DNA of 64,000 nt from NCBI GenBank assembly GCA_025642075.2, contig JAODUO010000476.1, forward strand, positions 77,501 to 141,500, given 5' to 3'. Position numbers and translations under genes: made by a program. Below are positions 11,494-23,070 of this stretch, one piece after another (the first letter of the stretch is position 1; the number at the start of each line of letters is the position of its first letter). The notes below the pieces were generated by a model. That model searched no databases and was not told the DNA's origin. It worked only from the letters and a program-made list of their open reading frames with translations. This DNA comes from Ridgeia piscesae (taxonomy: Eukaryota > Annelida > Polychaeta > Sabellida > Siboglinidae).

Positions 11494-11804
11494 TGTGATG
11501 TCGGTAATGACCTTTCTTTTCAATTCCCTCAGGTAAAAACTAGCCGGGTTACAGATTGTGGTAGGCCACTCATGGTAGCATGATAGTTGCAGATTAGCCA
11601 TTCGGGACAACACCCCGGAACGTCCCCTTTGTTAGGTATATAAGGGCTGCAAACATTGTAAACTCTGCTGTTGCTGTGAATAAAGACCTATGATGCAACG
11701 TCGAATCGTCGTCATACTAGGCCGTCGCAGTAGCAGTCATTCCGATGGCTGTGTAATACGTGTGTGGGGCAAGGAAGACGACAACAAACTGCAACTATAT
11801 CACA
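11494..11804 (+). mobile_element. Candidate solo LTR
   Basis: A TATATAAGG box (about 11638-11646) is followed about 40 bases later by AATAAAG (about 11680), the promoter-to-polyA spacing seen in compact LTRs. The proposed borders begin TGTGAT and end ATCACA, a short terminal inversion with TG..CA ends. No flanking retroviral-type genes or clear target duplication are seen, so the borders are tentative. Confidence 0.4.
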
Positions 11805-13136
11805 CTTACTTATAGTTGTGTTGTCGTCGCCCAGACGCCAAACACCGTTTACAACAGCATTGTTCATACATAATGTAAACCTCATTCCCATGTTTTATGT
11901 TCTCATATCAATCACTTGATAGCCACAATTGAAAGCACTACCCAGTGCCTAAAACGATTCCTGGGGTGTAACTGGCAACACTTTGTAAATACGCTGATAG
12001 AATAATTCAACTACGTAAATTTACACATTTACCTGAGTGACACAGCACCTTTTTGTGTAGATCAACCAGTTAGATGTACATTTAACATATACAATAATTA
12101 TGTAATACATTCAGTAAAACAATAACGTTACCCGGTAAATAATTCTAAGAGAAACGGAATGTTCTAGTTCAACAAATCCAGAAAACATTTCAAATACCAT
12201 AAGATAAAAGCATTATTAAAACTGTCACCTTTACTGTTTATTATAATATCGACAGGTATATTAGTCTACAACATTGGAATATTTGAGTTCAGCAACACAC
12301 TAATAGTTTTTAAAGAACATTACATTTACAAAAGAAAATAATTATACACACTGGTCAGATACAGATGCCATGGGTAACTATTGTTCTAAAACTTATAATT
12401 AACATGTTATAGATATATTGAACATATACTAAATTCAACTGTGAGAAAACTAAACTCATTAGATCAGGTAGATGAACTTGACAAAATAACTTGTTGTTAA
12501 ATATTAGTAAACAATTGAAAACAGTAACTTATTTGAAAGCCAATTTTAATCTCTAGTGCCTAAAGAACAATGGGCACTGACACTTACATTGACAAATATA
12601 CAGATATGCAATGTATAAGGCAAACAGCTATGTACAGTTGGAAGGAACCTTGTTAACAGAGAATTAGGTAAGCGATACATAAAATATCTTCAATTCATTC
12701 CAGTTGCTTGCAAAAGTAACCTCTACAATGCAGACATCCAAAAATATAACAAAACCATCATATTTATTTAACTAAAATGTACATTTTCGAATCATTGAAA
12801 AAGTTCCCTTGAAAACGTGTAATCTTCCAGAATGCAGACATAATATACTAAATCAAATTTACGTAAGATAATAAAAAAAGCATCTTACTGGTTCTGAGAA
12901 TAAATGTGACATACAAATCTATGTTTGGGGGATATTTGGATGCTACCGTTTGTGTAGTCATAACTTAAAGAACCATATTTTAGCATGTCATAGGTCAACG
13001 TCCCAGTAATGCCTACAATATGAAGAACGTTTGTCAGTTGGTAACGGCGCTGTAGCTGCAGCGGCAGCGGCATTGGCTATCTACGTTCCCTCCTCCTACT
13101 TTACACTCGTGCTGTGAAAGGAAACAAAAAGCTTAC
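11805..13136. other. Intron of the Ig receptor gene
   Basis: Very AT-rich sequence. No exon, RNA gene or repeat structure is supported, apart from the start of the duplicated stalk-exon flank at about 13030. Confidence 0.5.
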
Positions 13137-13271
13137 TTTTATCAGTCTTATCACTGGCGGCTGGGGTGGTGGTGGTCCTATCAGAGGGAGACACTGTTTC
13201 TTTTGTTGTAGTGGCAGGTGTTGGTGTTGTCGTGGTAGTTGTGGTGGTAGTCATGGTCGTGGTTGTGGTCG
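13137..13271 (-). CDS. Thr-rich stalk exon 1 of Ig receptor
   Basis: The exon is 135 bases, phase 1-1, with an acceptor CCTTTCAG and a donor GTAAGC. It encodes 45 residues: ATTTTTMTTTTTTTTTPTPA, then TTTKETVSPSDRTTTTPAAS and DKTDK. The composition (over half Thr, with Pro and Ser) indicates a mucin-like, O-glycosylated stalk between the Ig domains and the membrane. It is the longer paralogue of 7936-7992. The ACC/ACA/ACG codon mix behaves like an expandable coding repeat, so length polymorphism is likely. It can splice in frame to either transmembrane exon or to stalk exon 2. Confidence 0.7.
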
Positions 13272-13994
13272 CTGAAAGGAATGAAATCAATGCGACATCA
13301 TAAGGATCTAACGTTGTCCGCACATCTTGTGCATCTACTATGCCACCACCGATGCCCCCTGGTGTTCGGGTGTTGAAGCTAGCGTTCAGCGAGCAAATGT
13401 GGAATTAGTATGGCATGCGTAAAACCAAGGGAACAAAAACTAAGCGGAATCCTGAGAAGCTGCAAAACAACGAAGTCTTCATAATAGTACAAAGAATCTA
13501 TGACGATTTTTATTAGCCAAGTCGTGATGTTCCGCATAATGCGTCAGTTGTAATTTTATCAAACTCAATCTACTGTGCATATACAATTACTGAATTAAAA
13601 ACACTACTTCGTGGTTTAACCATTACTGTCATTCAATCGTTATTACCATAACAAACAGCACTGGTGTGTTGTTAAACAGAAATCAAAAATGCAAACACAG
13701 ACAAGAACAAGTACTTCCCATATGCACAATGACAATCTTTTTTTCATTTTGTGTGACATATGGTTTATGTTCGAACATTACGACACTTAGATTTATTAAT
13801 ACAACTGTAATCTTTATAGTCACATGACATGTAGTTTTGGACAGGCATTGTTTGGTTACAAAATAATTAATCTGGTCTAAGTAGATTGTAGTACCATTTT
13901 ATTTTGGCATGCTACTTCTAACAAATTAGCCAATAACAATATGCAGACATTCCCGTCAACAAAACGAAAGTGTGAGTGAAATGTTGACCTCCAC

Positions 13995-15391
13995 CATCAC
14001 GTTTGTAGTTCAAAATCAACACAACATCATTGGGATTAATTGGCAATGTACAGACAATTAAAATGTCAAATCATATATAAAACACAATGGAGTTTGCAAT
14101 TAAAACTACCTAAACAAAAGGAAACATGCACAAACATTGTTTAAAGCGCAACAGATATGCTATGAAATTCGTTTCAAAATTACACGGGTGCAATATGTAA
14201 TTAGCTGGGCGTTTACAAAAGAAAAGCTATTGCACACACAGAACATTTCTATAATGCATTTTGTTGAGTGCATTGAATTCCTAACCATGAATGCAGCCAA
14301 TGTATTTCCCAATATTGAAGAAAGCATTAGATCATGGTTGTGTTAATAACATTTAAACCTTTCCACATTGTAGGTCTTATAATGCTCGAAACATCCTGAT
14401 TCACCTAAAACTCCATCGAATATGAATACTATGGAAACACACTTACTTATCACTACAACATTCACTGGCAAGTCGCTGCAGACAGTGTGTGGGGATGGAA
14501 TCGGGATGGTGTTGCACACGACGACTTTAAGTGACTGACGTCCGAACATTTCCACAGTGACTGTGATGGATTCTCCTGTTTCTATGATCTCGTTTGACGT
14601 TGTATTTTTCCATGTATAGTTTCTTGTTGCTGGGTTGCTATGTTCTCTCCAGAGGTATTTGCACGACCATTACACTTCACCGCGAGTAACCTTGGCCCAT
14701 CTGAAACACAAACGTAAATTCCGTCTGTAATCTCAGAACTCCTAAGCGTTTATCCACACAAAAAACTCCTTCAAATGTGTTATGTTCTAAAACTGGCAAC
14801 CTACAAAAATCTGCCAAGAAGCCCTGTATCCTTTAGACAACATAGCGAGTTGGTAATTATGAATGCAATGTGTTTTGGTGAATCACAGTCACTGAAATCA
14901 CCTAATTGGCATTTTCTCTTGTTAATCCATTATTCATATGAGAAACACAGCCAAACTGTGTGAATGCAGCAGACAATATCAATAAAGTGAAAATAAATTG
15001 AACCGTTACATAATTGTAATGATAATTAAAGAAACATCAAAATAAACACAATTTGCATTTGTTTTAATCAGTAGTTTTGAAAATATAGTTTAAAGCATAC
15101 AGATAATAACTGTCCAGTTTAACTGGGATTTACTGGGTTATTGATAGAGCCCTACCACTGCTGTCAGAGAGCAATTAGTTAAAGTGCCCCATCAACAACA
15201 AAATGCTGGGAATGTCCATCTTCACTGGCGCTATGCTGATGTATGGCCTCTACTAGGTGAATACACATGTAACTGCTGGAGGTCGAATCTTGAGAGCAGC
15301 TAAAAGACTAGGCAGAAATTGGCTAACTGTTAACAATTTACTTTTCAGGCAGACCCTTATTTGCCAGACTAGTCAACTGCAATTTCAGACA
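13995..15391. repeat. Tandem segmental duplication, copy 1 (about 1.4 kb)
   Basis: The block starting ATCACGTTTGTAGTTC at 13996 recurs from 15392 to about 16788 with an offset of 1396-1397. Only a one-base indel (near 14046) and one substitution (near 14065) were noticed. The junction carries the microhomology CATC. Each copy contains one Ig exon. Confidence 0.95.
14447..14700 (-). pseudogene. Third Ig exon, duplicate copy, frame-broken
   Basis: This copy lies 1396 bases from the exon at 15843-16096 and appears identical. It has an acceptor TTTCAG, a donor GTAAGT and a length of 254. Neighbouring Ig exons are phase 1-1 with lengths divisible by three, so 254 is one base short. It reads YGPRLLAVKCNG, then must shift frame to reach KYLWREHSNPATRNYTW and VVVCNTIPIPSPHTVCSD. 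Unshifted, it ends at an internal TGA/TAG within about 40 residues. Confidence 0.65.
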
Positions 15392-16788
15392 CATCACGTT
15401 TGTAGTTCAAAATCAACACAACATCATTGGGATTAATTGGCAAGTACAGACAATTAAAATGCCAAATCATATATAAAACACAATGGAGTTTGCAATTAAA
15501 ACTACCTAAACAAAAGGAAACATGCACAAACATTGTTTAAAGCGCAACAGATATGCTATGAAATTCGTTTCAAAATTACACGGGTGCAATATGTAATTAG
15601 CTGGGCGTTTACAAAAGAAAAGCTATTGCACACACAGAACATTTCTATAATGCATTTTGTTGAGTGCATTGAATTCCTAACCATGAATGCAGCCAATGTA
15701 TTTCCCAATATTGAAGAAAGCATTAGATCATGGTTGTGTTAATAACATTTAAACCTTTCCACATTGTAGGTCTTATAATGCTCGAAACATCCTGATTCAC
15801 CTAAAACTCCATCGAATATGAATACTATGGAAACACACTTACTTATCACTACAACATTCACTGGCAAGTCGCTGCAGACAGTGTGTGGGGATGGAATCGG
15901 GATGGTGTTGCACACGACGACTTTAAGTGACTGACGTCCGAACATTTCCACAGTGACTGTGATGGATTCTCCTGTTTCTATGATCTCGTTTGACGTTGTA
16001 TTTTTCCATGTATAGTTTCTTGTTGCTGGGTTGCTATGTTCTCTCCAGAGGTATTTGCACGACCATTACACTTCACCGCGAGTAACCTTGGCCCATCTGA
16101 AACACAAACGTAAATTCCGTCTGTAATCTCAGAACTCCTAAGCGTTTATCCACACAAAAAACTCCTTCAAATGTGTTATGTTCTAAAACTGGCAACCTAC
16201 AAAAATCTGCCAAGAAGCCCTGTATCCTTTAGACAACATAGCGAGTTGGTAATTATGAATGCAATGTGTTTTGGTGAATCACAGTCACTGAAATCACCTA
16301 ATTGGCATTTTCTCTTGTTAATCCATTATTCATATGAGAAACACAGCCAAACTGTGTGAATGCAGCAGACAATATCAATAAAGTGAAAATAAATTGAACC
16401 GTTACATAATTGTAATGATAATTAAAGAAACATCAAAATAAACACAATTTGCATTTGTTTTAATCAGTAGTTTTGAAAATATAGTTTAAAGCATACAGAT
16501 AATAACTGTCCAGTTTAACTGGGATTTACTGGGTTATTGATAGAGCCCTACCACTGCTGTCAGAGAGCAATTAGTTAAAGTGCCCCATCAACAACAAAAT
16601 GCTGGGAATGTCCATCTTCACTGGCGCTATGCTGATGTATGGCCTCTACTAGGTGAATACACATGTAACTGCTGGAGGTCGAATCTTGAGAGCAGCTAAA
16701 AGACTAGGCAGAAATTGGCTAACTGTTAACAATTTACTTTTCAGGCAGACCCTTATTTGCCAGACTAGTCAACTGCAATTTCAGACAC
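15392..16788. repeat. Tandem segmental duplication, copy 2
   Basis: Second copy of the 1.4-kb unit, directly abutting copy 1. It ends where CAGACACATCTATGC departs from the junction sequence. The near-identity means either a very recent duplication or a haplotype/assembly duplication. Confidence 0.95.
15843..16096 (-). pseudogene. Third Ig exon of receptor, frame-broken
   Basis: The exon is bounded by TTTGTGTTTCAG and GTAAGTG, and would be phase 1-1 if it were 255 bases. It is 254. The left part gives an Ig B-strand cysteine (LLAVKCNG). After a one-base slip comes the C-strand tryptophan region (YLWREHSN, RNYTWKN) and the F-strand-like VVVCNTI, then VCSDLPVNVVVI. N-glycosylation sequons (NYT, NTT) are present. 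The exon can be skipped without disturbing the frame because its neighbours are phase 1. The break is shared with the duplicate, so it predates the duplication or is a shared sequence error. Confidence 0.7.
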
Positions 16789-17055
16789 ATCTATGCAAAA
16801 ATAGAGGAAAAGCTACAGAACAGTTTTTTTTAAATATAAAATACAAAAATGAATTAGTTTCTATGCCCTAGAGGTGCGTAAAAATGAGTTAATCAAATTC
16901 TAGTGCATAGTGACAGTACCCTAAGAATGCAAAACATGACAAATAGATGTTTACCAGTTTCTGCTATCTGATTAATGCCATAAATCCACCGGACCTTCGG
17001 CCCAAAGGACGAACAATGTGTGACAGTTCAAATCAAAAATGTACTCAATACTTAC

Positions 17056-17400
17056 AATAGACCTTTAGTTTTGGAAACGTGAATGTTTCATTGAATGCAT
17101 TGTTATTAATAGGTATGTTGTCCGCATAATGCTCTCGAGACTGTGGCTTGTCAAAGTATGTCTGGCACGTGAAGCTTTCTCCATTGTGAGATGGTTTTAT
17201 CTCCACAACAATACTGAACTTGACTGTCCCCTTACTTGACTCGTCCTTGGCCTTTACATCCTCACCACTGCCTAGATCCTTCCATTTCATCTTTGGGGTC
17301 AAATTCCCCTGGTACTTCCGCTCACAGCTGTACTCAATAAACTCGCCCTCTACTGCTTCATTTTCAGTTGTCGTGTTGCTTGTACATGTTGGATTAAATG
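17056..17400 (-). CDS. Second Ig-domain exon of receptor
   Basis: The exon is 345 bases, phase 1-1, with an acceptor TACTGTTTTCAG and a donor GTAAGTA. It encodes 115 residues of an extracellular Ig-like domain. The first cysteine lies in FIEYSCERKY, the core Trp in PKMKWKDL and the second cysteine in NGESFTCQTYF, with sequons at NTT and NET. An extra cysteine near the start (NPTCTSN) could pair outside the fold. The arrangement resembles the membrane-proximal C2-type domains of nectin/CD80-like proteins, but no specific orthologue is recognised. It joins exon 18298-18600 upstream. Confidence 0.8.
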
Positions 17401-18297
17401 CTGAAAACAGTAAACAAATATTGCAATACTGTTAATCTGCAAACAAAGTAATATAGTTCATATAGGTCATAAACATGTATAAAGCAGCAGCAACATTTTA
17501 AGTCATAGGCTAAAATGTATATTAATTATCAATGATGTACAAATATTTTAAAATGTCTCCCAAACAATTGATAGAATAGCAATATAACAAGAGCACATTT
17601 AGTGTTCCAGGGGATGTTGTTCAAAGATACTAAACTAACATAAAGAGGGTAACAAAACATATAAATAAAGCATAAAAACAATCCCAAGTTCTCCACTTGT
17701 TGGGGAATGCACTCTAATCCACTTGAACTTCTGACATAGAATGCGTCATACTGTTTTGCAGGTTTACATTTTGTAAGCCTGGTAGAAGGAAAATGAATAA
17801 CACACCTGTTGTGATGTCTGGACAGCTGTAACTTATATCAATACTTATGTTCACAAAATACTATTAATTCCTAGATATCTGAGATGAACCATTCCAAAGC
17901 TGGAGAAATCCGAATGAACGTAATTTGCCTGATACGATATAAAATGCAATTATTAAAATAACAGCCATATCAATAATTTATTTAAATACAAGCAACCTGA
18001 GGAATTTGACCTGGTTTATTACAACTACTGGGTGCACTGTTTTATTTTAAGGATGTTTTTATTACGTACAATAGTGCTCATTTAAAAGCAGTGGTTTATG
18101 TGAATTTGTGCACACTCGCAGCAAGGATTGGATTCAACGTGGACGCCACGGTCACTGGTCAATTATTAAGATACCTAATAAATATCTTACAAATACAACT
18201 GTTGAAAACATACTTTGAATTAGCCTATGTATATGTCTAAATATAAAACCACCCTAGATACAATAATATCAAGGAAGAAACAACAACAACGTCTCAC
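17401..18297. other. Intron between Ig exons 1 and 2
   Basis: AT-rich, with no feature recognised beyond the splice sites. Confidence 0.6.
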
Positions 18298-18600
18298 CGC
18301 TGAATGTGATAACTTGTGCATATGAGCCAGAAGCTGGTTTTACATCTGCCTTGCACGAGTATAGTCCACCTTGTTTTAGTTCAATAGATTTTAAAGTCAA
18401 GTCATATGTTCCTGTAGGCTCGGTGAGGAGGTCATATTCGTTAGGATAAATGACATAAGTGAGGTATGATATCATTACTAGATATGGACATGAGACGAAT
18501 TCGTTCCACGATAGAGAAGTTCCTGCACATCTGAGTGTCACATTGCTTCCTACCAACGCAGCGACATTCTCTGGGCTCTTCGTCAACTGTCCACACACAA
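18298..18600 (-). CDS. First (V-type) Ig-domain exon of receptor
   Basis: The exon is 303 bases, phase 1-1, with an acceptor TGTTTTGTTGCAG and a donor GTGAGA. It encodes 101 residues starting VCGQLTKSPENVAALVGSNV. Ig hallmarks are the B-strand cysteine in VTLRCAG, the C-strand Trp in SLSWNEF, and LKQGGLYSCKAD, a variant of the D-x-G-x-Y-x-C motif. A sequon is at SNVT. This is the membrane-distal domain and the likely ligand-binding end. No leader exon with a matching phase-1 donor was found upstream on the minus strand, so the gene's 5' end is unresolved. It could lie in unread introns or beyond the LINE scrap at 19708. Confidence 0.8.
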
Positions 18601-19449
18601 CTGCAACAAAACATAATGTGTACACAATTGCATGTCACGATTTGAACATTAGGTTTGTAACATTGTTTGAAACTATACATATCTTACACAGACCAGGGTC
18701 AGGCCTAAATTATGAATAAATGTTAACAGTAAAAAATTCATCAGACAGACGCTCCTTTGGTAATCTATTCTTTCTTCAAATATTTGCTCGTGCATTTACC
18801 CGTCCTCTAATTTGTACCCTTGAAAATGAACTTCACTGACCCAAATTATGGAATGAAAAATAAATGTACTAATGAAATGGACAATGAATATAGTAATTTA
18901 CAAACAACATTTTTTGAGAATAAATATGATGTTTGAAACAGACATTCTGTGTAAAATTATAAGTCAAAATGATTTGAAAAAAGTATGTTACCATAATCAT
19001 TGATGTCGGAATATATATATATTATAAATTATGTTTCTTATTAATACCAAATGTTATGAAGAGTGGCCCACTGTATTACGGCCTAAAATGGGATATATAA
19101 CAAAACTATACATTACATACACTGTATGAACCCTGGCTGTGAACACCAAAGACAAAACAACCAAAACAGGTGTGTTTGTGTGCGTGCGCGTGAGTGCGTG
19201 CGTGCGTGCGTGGTGTGTGTCTAGTATATGTTAATAGTACCGTTTTATGGTGAATGGGACATTTACATCTCAAGCAATTAGTAGTACTAGTGGGTAGTAC
19301 CATCACATTTTGGCAGTGATTTTGCATCACACCTGTTTATGTTACAGTACATCGTACACATAAATATAGACCACAACAAGCTTTATATTCAGAAAAGATC
19401 TAACTATGTGTTTAGGGATACAGCATATTTTTAATTTAATATTTCAGTA
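18601..19449. other. Upstream intron or spacer with (GTGC)n tract
   Basis: Contains a TGCG/TGTG-rich tract (19168-19220). No exon with signal-peptide character was found here. Confidence 0.4.
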
Positions 19450-19671
19450 CTATACAATACAAATGAAAGACAAAAGCAATGTCACTGCCACAGAATAACT
19501 TGATTGATTATAGTCAGTGCAATTAAACCATACTGCTCTACTGCTGTTTGGTACATAGTTAATTATTGGCACAAATATATCAGATGTATTTTGGTAATTG
19601 CATGAAAAATGGTCTTTGGTACCTAAATGTTTAAACTCAATAAACTTATCATCATTTATTTTACTCCACAT
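19450..19671 (-). CDS. Possible terminal exon of a GPI-anchored surface protein
   Basis: The minus frame reads MWSKINDDKFIEFKHLGTKD, then HFSCNYQNTSD, RAVWFNCTDYNQ and SSYSVAVTLLLSFICIV before the stop. The final hydrophobic run ending exactly at the stop, after small residues (SSYS), is how GPI-attachment signals look. Two cysteines and sequons (NTS, NCT, NQS) point to an extracellular domain. The open frame extends a few codons upstream (KKTFFTL) to possible AG acceptors. It lies 5' of the V-type exon on the same strand and could be the 3' end of a neighbouring family member. No orthologue is recognised. Confidence 0.35.
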   Translation of the reverse strand: MWSKINDDKFIEFKHLGTKDHFSCNYQNTSDIFVPIINYVPNSSRAVWFNCTDYNQSSYSVAVTLLLSFICIV

Positions 19672-19707
19672 TAAAGTGAAGAATGTCTTCTTCTTTACAC
19701 AACAACA

Positions 19708-19965
19708 CTATTTAGTTATCTTTTTACAATTAACTTTGCAGCATGTTAAAGCCAAGGCATTCACCATAATCATCACTGTGCTGCCGTAGTGTCCCGTGGT
19801 TTGTGCAGCCACAGTGTGACTTGTGTCCTGTGGTTGTGCGAAGGCCTCACCTTGCTGTTTCCACACCTGCCTATCTTGCACTATCTTCTGACAGATGGTA
19901 CCCTTCCAGTAGTCAAACAATTTGTCTTTCCATCTTCTTGCTGGTCTTCCTCTAGCTTCTTTCAC
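19708..19965 (-). mobile_element. LINE ORF2 C-terminal fragment
   Basis: Reads KEARGRPARRWKDKLFDYWK, then IVQDRQVWKQQGEAFAQPQD. The G-R-P-x-x-R-W-x-D and D-R-x-x-W-x-x-x-x-E-A-F words are the tail signature of many non-LTR retrotransposon ORF2 proteins. Only this tail is present. Confidence 0.6.
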
Positions 19966-22061
19966 TTCACAGGGTTTCCTGGTTGTGATATGTGATGTGC
20001 ATCGCGACCATCAGTTATCTCATATTTTGCTGACATGCCAGGATCACTTCCATCTTCTGATTTGTTAAATAATCTGTGACCTTTGTTGTTTTCATTACCC
20101 AGATATTTGCTTTTCTATTCTAGTATGTGATGTTTCACATACTTCTTTTCGTCTTTGTTTGTGCCAGGGCTACACAATGGCCAACGCGTGTTTTAGAGCT
20201 GTTGGGCCAGTTTCTGAAATTCCTGACGGGCCACTGTTTTTAATCCGACTAACCACCGTCAACGTTTCTGAAACCTGACCCTTCACAGAAAAATAGGACA
20301 ACTGTAATATATAGGTTAATTTAATATTTCAATTAACGTTCATTTTGGTAGATTTGTTATAACTTATTACACGCTGTACACAACTGTGTCTAAAATGTTC
20401 TTGTGCATATTCAAAGACTTCTACGCGGTGTGAAACTCATTATTTTGTGAACGCCTGCACGACTGGCGAATAGCTGAGGTCAGTAATTATTCACCCAATA
20501 AACGGTATTGTAGGATATACACATCGGCTACGGGTGGTAGGCGATATTGTTGTTGTCTGCGTGATAAAATGCTAATACACATTTGTAATGGAAAGACATC
20601 TAGGCAATTTGTTATACTGTCAAACATTTGTGTTGGGAAACAAGGACATTTTGTAATCCGCGATGTTTACATAGTTGTAGCCTGTCATTAAATGAAGCAA
20701 GTGTTTTCTGTGTTAAAATGCTAATTTATCATGTAAGCCTGATTCTGCAGTAACTAACAGCTTTAGCGTTGAGCCAAAACTGTGAAATGCTTTTCATGTG
20801 CTGATGACAGCAAATTAAAGTGTCATGCCCCACCGTGATTAAGGATGGGACGAAAATTCGATTCGTATTTAAAATTTCAAACGGTTTCCGTTCATCAATA
20901 CATCAATCGTATTTCTTGCCGATCTGTTGTATAAGTATAACTGGCGCTTGGTATGCCACATGTAATGCCAGTGTTTAATTGTTGAAACCTATGAAGAGTT
21001 ACCTGGATTAAGGTCAATTAAACAGTAAATGTGGAGCGAGGCATTATTTGTTTTGTAAAAGGTAAAGGTAAGTTCTTATATAACACAATATCCGATCCTG
21101 ATGATTGCTCAAAGCGTTTTTATACATTTGGTGGGGGGGGGCGACATCAATCAATGATCACTCGCGTTTCCCTTCTGAAGTTCTGCCAGTCTTGACTTTG
21201 CATGTCAGCGCTTCGACCGGGCTTCAAAGTCAATGGCTTGCAAATTGCAATCACGATTCACAGATGCTTCTTGTTTCGAAATCTGGTAAATAGATTGCAT
21301 CTCATTAGAAAAGAACGCTAGTACTGGGTGTAACAAAATTATGAATTTGTCAACTGCCTATGAAATGTGGAATCTCTGGATTTTTTGGCATGGTAATTAA
21401 TATGCGTTCTAAATTGATATTTTGAGATTAGTTAAAATATCAAGGAAGTTGCGCCACTAAAGGCCATATGCATTGATTGTAGTTTTGAATCTGTAGTCAA
21501 TTTTATATGTGTGCGTGTCACCTCGTCTGTTCAGTAGCTGGGAGCCAGATTAATATTTGTTAGCTCGTATGTAACCGTTCATTTCAGTACACCATAGTCT
21601 GTTGGTGCATATTTTAATTCAAAACTGCTCAATGTTGAAATGCATGAATGTTTGTTGAGTTCAACATTAAACAGCGTGTGATAGTGTTTTATAAACATCA
21701 CAGATTGCGCGGTCGGCAAAAGCCTATCAGACTCGTATATGATGATGATGTGATTTGGGTTACAAACAATGTCATATGTAAGGTAACTGTAGATTGTGGA
21801 TAGCGTTCCAATTAGACAACTTAATTACATTTTTGACATCTAGGGCTTAAACATAATATCATTTGGTGTCAGTAAGTATTTAAGTAAGTATGCTGCTGGT
21901 CTGACTGTGTCATTTGTTATTCATAGATTGGTTTGTTAACTGCATAGTGATCGATCTTTAATTTTACTTTCTGACCTAAATATGAAAATGACAAATTACA
22001 TGACGATGTATTGAGACGAATACTGAATACTTTTCTGCTTAAATTCTGAGAGATTATATAA

Positions 22062-22240
<179 letters not shown>

Positions 22241-22772
22241 TTCACATGTCAATAGATATATAGATTCATAGTACGCATTTATGACACTATGACCTTTCAC
22301 TCTTTTATATGTTTAATTAGATCAGCTAACATAATAATTTAATTATTTTACTCATTAATATTGTTCTATTTACATGTATTAATTTATGATTAAGTACAAT
22401 TGACACAAATACTGTATTGTTGTAGTCAGTTTTTAATAATTAACTACTACTATAATATACTATAATATATATCTATATATATATATATACATATTATATT
22501 TCATGACTACATTATTGCATAACATAAATTACAACAATGCTACCCTCGATTTAATTAATTTCATTTTCTCTAGTTACGATTTAGCTATACGTTTTAATTG
22601 TACTGTTATTATAGTTATTTCTTATTATTGTTAGCTACTGTTACCAACACTACTGAACAGTTTTACTTTAGATTTTAATGTCTAAACAGTTTATTATTAT
22701 TATTATTTTAACACCATGCACGCATTGCAACTTTTTCTTACCTGCTCTCAGTCTTTCGCAAAAAAGTGATGC

Positions 22773-22880
22773 CACTGCTCTGCGAATACTGGCACTAGTT
22801 CCCTAATTCGCAGAGCAGTGACGTCACTGCTCTGCGAATAGTGGCGAATGTGACCTTATTCGCAGAGCGGCTCTGCAAAT
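22773..22880. repeat. Palindrome cluster centred on a CRE-like core
   Basis: 22806-22839 is a perfect 34-base palindrome whose centre is TGACGTCA. Its half site CACTGCTCTGCGAAT also occurs at 22773-22787, giving a second hairpin with an 18-base loop. A third inversion, GCAGAGC-G-GCTCTGC, lies at 22858-22880. It sits just inside the right arm of the 2.2-kb element. Confidence 0.9.
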
Positions 22881-23070
22881 AGGTTCGTCCAACAAATAAT
22901 GCCGCAATCCACATTTACTGTTTAATTGACTTTAATCCAAGGAACTCTTCAAAGGTTTTAACAATTAAACACTGGGACTACATCTGACATGCATAAATAC
23001 CAAGCGCTAGTTATACAACGGATCGGCATGAAACACGATTGATGCACTGATGACGCGCGTCAATCCGAAA

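Noticed and set aside
15203..15260. Plus-strand MLGMSIFTGAMLMYGLY leader-like peptide (also at 16599)
   Set aside because: It meets a stop at the would-be donor and lies in both duplicate copies, antisense to the receptor gene. This is likely chance.
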